A stretch of 64,000 nucleotides of DNA from NCBI GenBank assembly GCA_963674495.2, contig CAXXLG010000002.1, forward strand, positions 620,001 to 684,000, read 5' to 3'. Positions 63,569 through 64,000 of this stretch are shown in pieces (the stretch's first letter is position 1; every line of letters starts with the position of its first letter). The position numbers were made by a program, and so were the translations under genes. This DNA is from RGIG3178 sp963674495. GTDB taxonomy: Bacteria > Bacillota > Clostridia > Christensenellales > QAND01. A model generated the notes under the pieces. It saw nothing but the letters and a program-made list of their open reading frames with translations, searched no databases and was not told where the DNA came from.

Positions 63569-64000
63569 TTAGTATAGCATATTCTTTGATCCGTGCGGAG
63601 GCGCAAGCAACCGGCTAAACCGGGCCAGACGGGCGTCGTCCATCGGCGGCGTGTTTTCAAGCGGAAACGGTATACCGAGGGACTTGTATTTTTCAACGCA
63701 CATCGTATGAAAGGCCAAAAGCTCCACTTTTTGTATGCAGTGGTACGGCGCAACAAGCGCGTTGAGCTTTTCGATGTTTTGCTCCGTATCGTTCAAACCG
63801 GGTACGACGACGTGGCGGACCCATGTCGGGATGTTCTGTTTTTCCAGTTCGCCAAGGAACGCAAGCGGGGTTTTAAGATCCATGCCACTCAGCGCGAGGT
63901 ACGCTTCCGTATCGGTTGCCTTGATGTCCAGAAGGCACAAGTCGGTCACGGACAGAAGGCGCAGCACAGACGCGTCCAGCCGGCAGCCGCTTGTATCCAG
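63569..64000 (-). CDS. Pyruvate formate-lyase activating enzyme-type radical SAM protein (5' end outside window)
   Basis: The frame is open to the right edge and reads LDTSGC at 64000 downwards, so this is the C-terminal 143 residues. LDIKATDTEAY, WVRHVVVPGLNDTEQNI and KVELLAFHTMCVEKY match the middle and end of PflA. The CxxxCxxC cluster lies outside the window. PflA makes the glycyl radical of pyruvate formate-lyase. Confidence 0.9.
   Translation of the reverse strand: MDTSGCRLDASVLRLLSVTDLCLLDIKATDTEAYLALSGMDLKTPLAFLGELEKQNIPTWVRHVVVPGLNDTEQNIEKLNALVAPYHCIQKVELLAFHTMCVEKYKSLGIPFPLENTPPMDDARLARFSRLLAPPHGSKNMLY
63571..63576 (-). promoter_or_regulatory. -10 element of GNAT gene
   Basis: TATACT preceded by TGC (extended -10), with seven bases before the GTG start. 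Confidence 0.45.

Overview
The window looks like the replication-origin region of a spore-forming Bacillota (class Clostridia; a Christensenellales-like lineage is possible, but nothing here fixes it). The evidence is the Firmicutes-type order dnaA-oriC-dnaN, recF-remB-gyrB-gyrA, a tmk-holB-yaaT-rsmI block, CotH- and YaaT/RicT-type sporulation-associated proteins, Gram-positive lipoprotein signals, and strong GGAGG ribosome binding sites with frequent GTG and TTG starts.

Layout. 1-3.7 kb: CotH-like kinase (cut by the window edge), VTC-domain protein and DUF4956 membrane protein, then two small metabolic enzymes. 3.9-6 kb: a zinc-ribbon membrane protein, a cluster of three DnaA-box-like 9-mers, a 41-aa rubredoxin-like protein with a decayed second copy, and a methyltransferase. 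6.2-11.6 kb: a complete rRNA operon (16S, tRNA-Ala, tRNA-Ile, 23S, 5S) with its promoter, processing stems and terminator. 11.6-18.6 kb is accessory DNA. It holds a decayed 5S copy, several dispersed repeats, an NlpC/P60-like protein, a HEAT-repeat protein, an AT-rich HEPN-motif gene with its own XRE regulator and palindromic operators, a small Spo0A-C-like protein, a DUF6512 membrane protein and broken gene remnants. 18.6-26.3 kb: an aldo/keto-reductase-like protein and the yaaO-tmk-holB-yaaT-cdd-trmN6-rsmI housekeeping block. 26.3-29.3 kb: dnaA, a two-part oriC with a DnaA-trio-like unwinding element, and dnaN.

29.4-36.4 kb: a glpA/glpB/DUF1667 redox operon, an orphan substrate-binding lipoprotein, malic enzyme and LarA. 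36.5-45.4 kb: recF (reversed), remB, gyrB, gyrA, a MoaD-like protein, uppP and ychF. 45.5-48.5 kb (minus strand): a pair of small paralogues, one cut by an in-frame TAG, then a floA-nfeD membrane-domain operon. 48.6-57.5 kb: O-antigen-ligase-like and TRIC-channel proteins, a lipoprotein, two tandem PHP phosphatases, a broken alcohol dehydrogenase, a P-loop ATPase, typA and mntP. 57.6-63 kb: a two-component system followed by a lipoprotein, a VanY-type carboxypeptidase and an L,D-transpeptidase, a plausible cell-wall cross-linking module. The right edge cuts a PflA-type radical SAM gene.

The points most worth a second look are the HEPN-motif/XRE unit whose operator fills the 17-bp spacer of a divergent promoter, the in-frame amber codon with conserved sequence beyond it, the DnaA-box cluster 22 kb from oriC, and the DdcRS/DdcY/Ldt-like operon. 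All functional assignments come from reading motifs and gene order; no database search was run.
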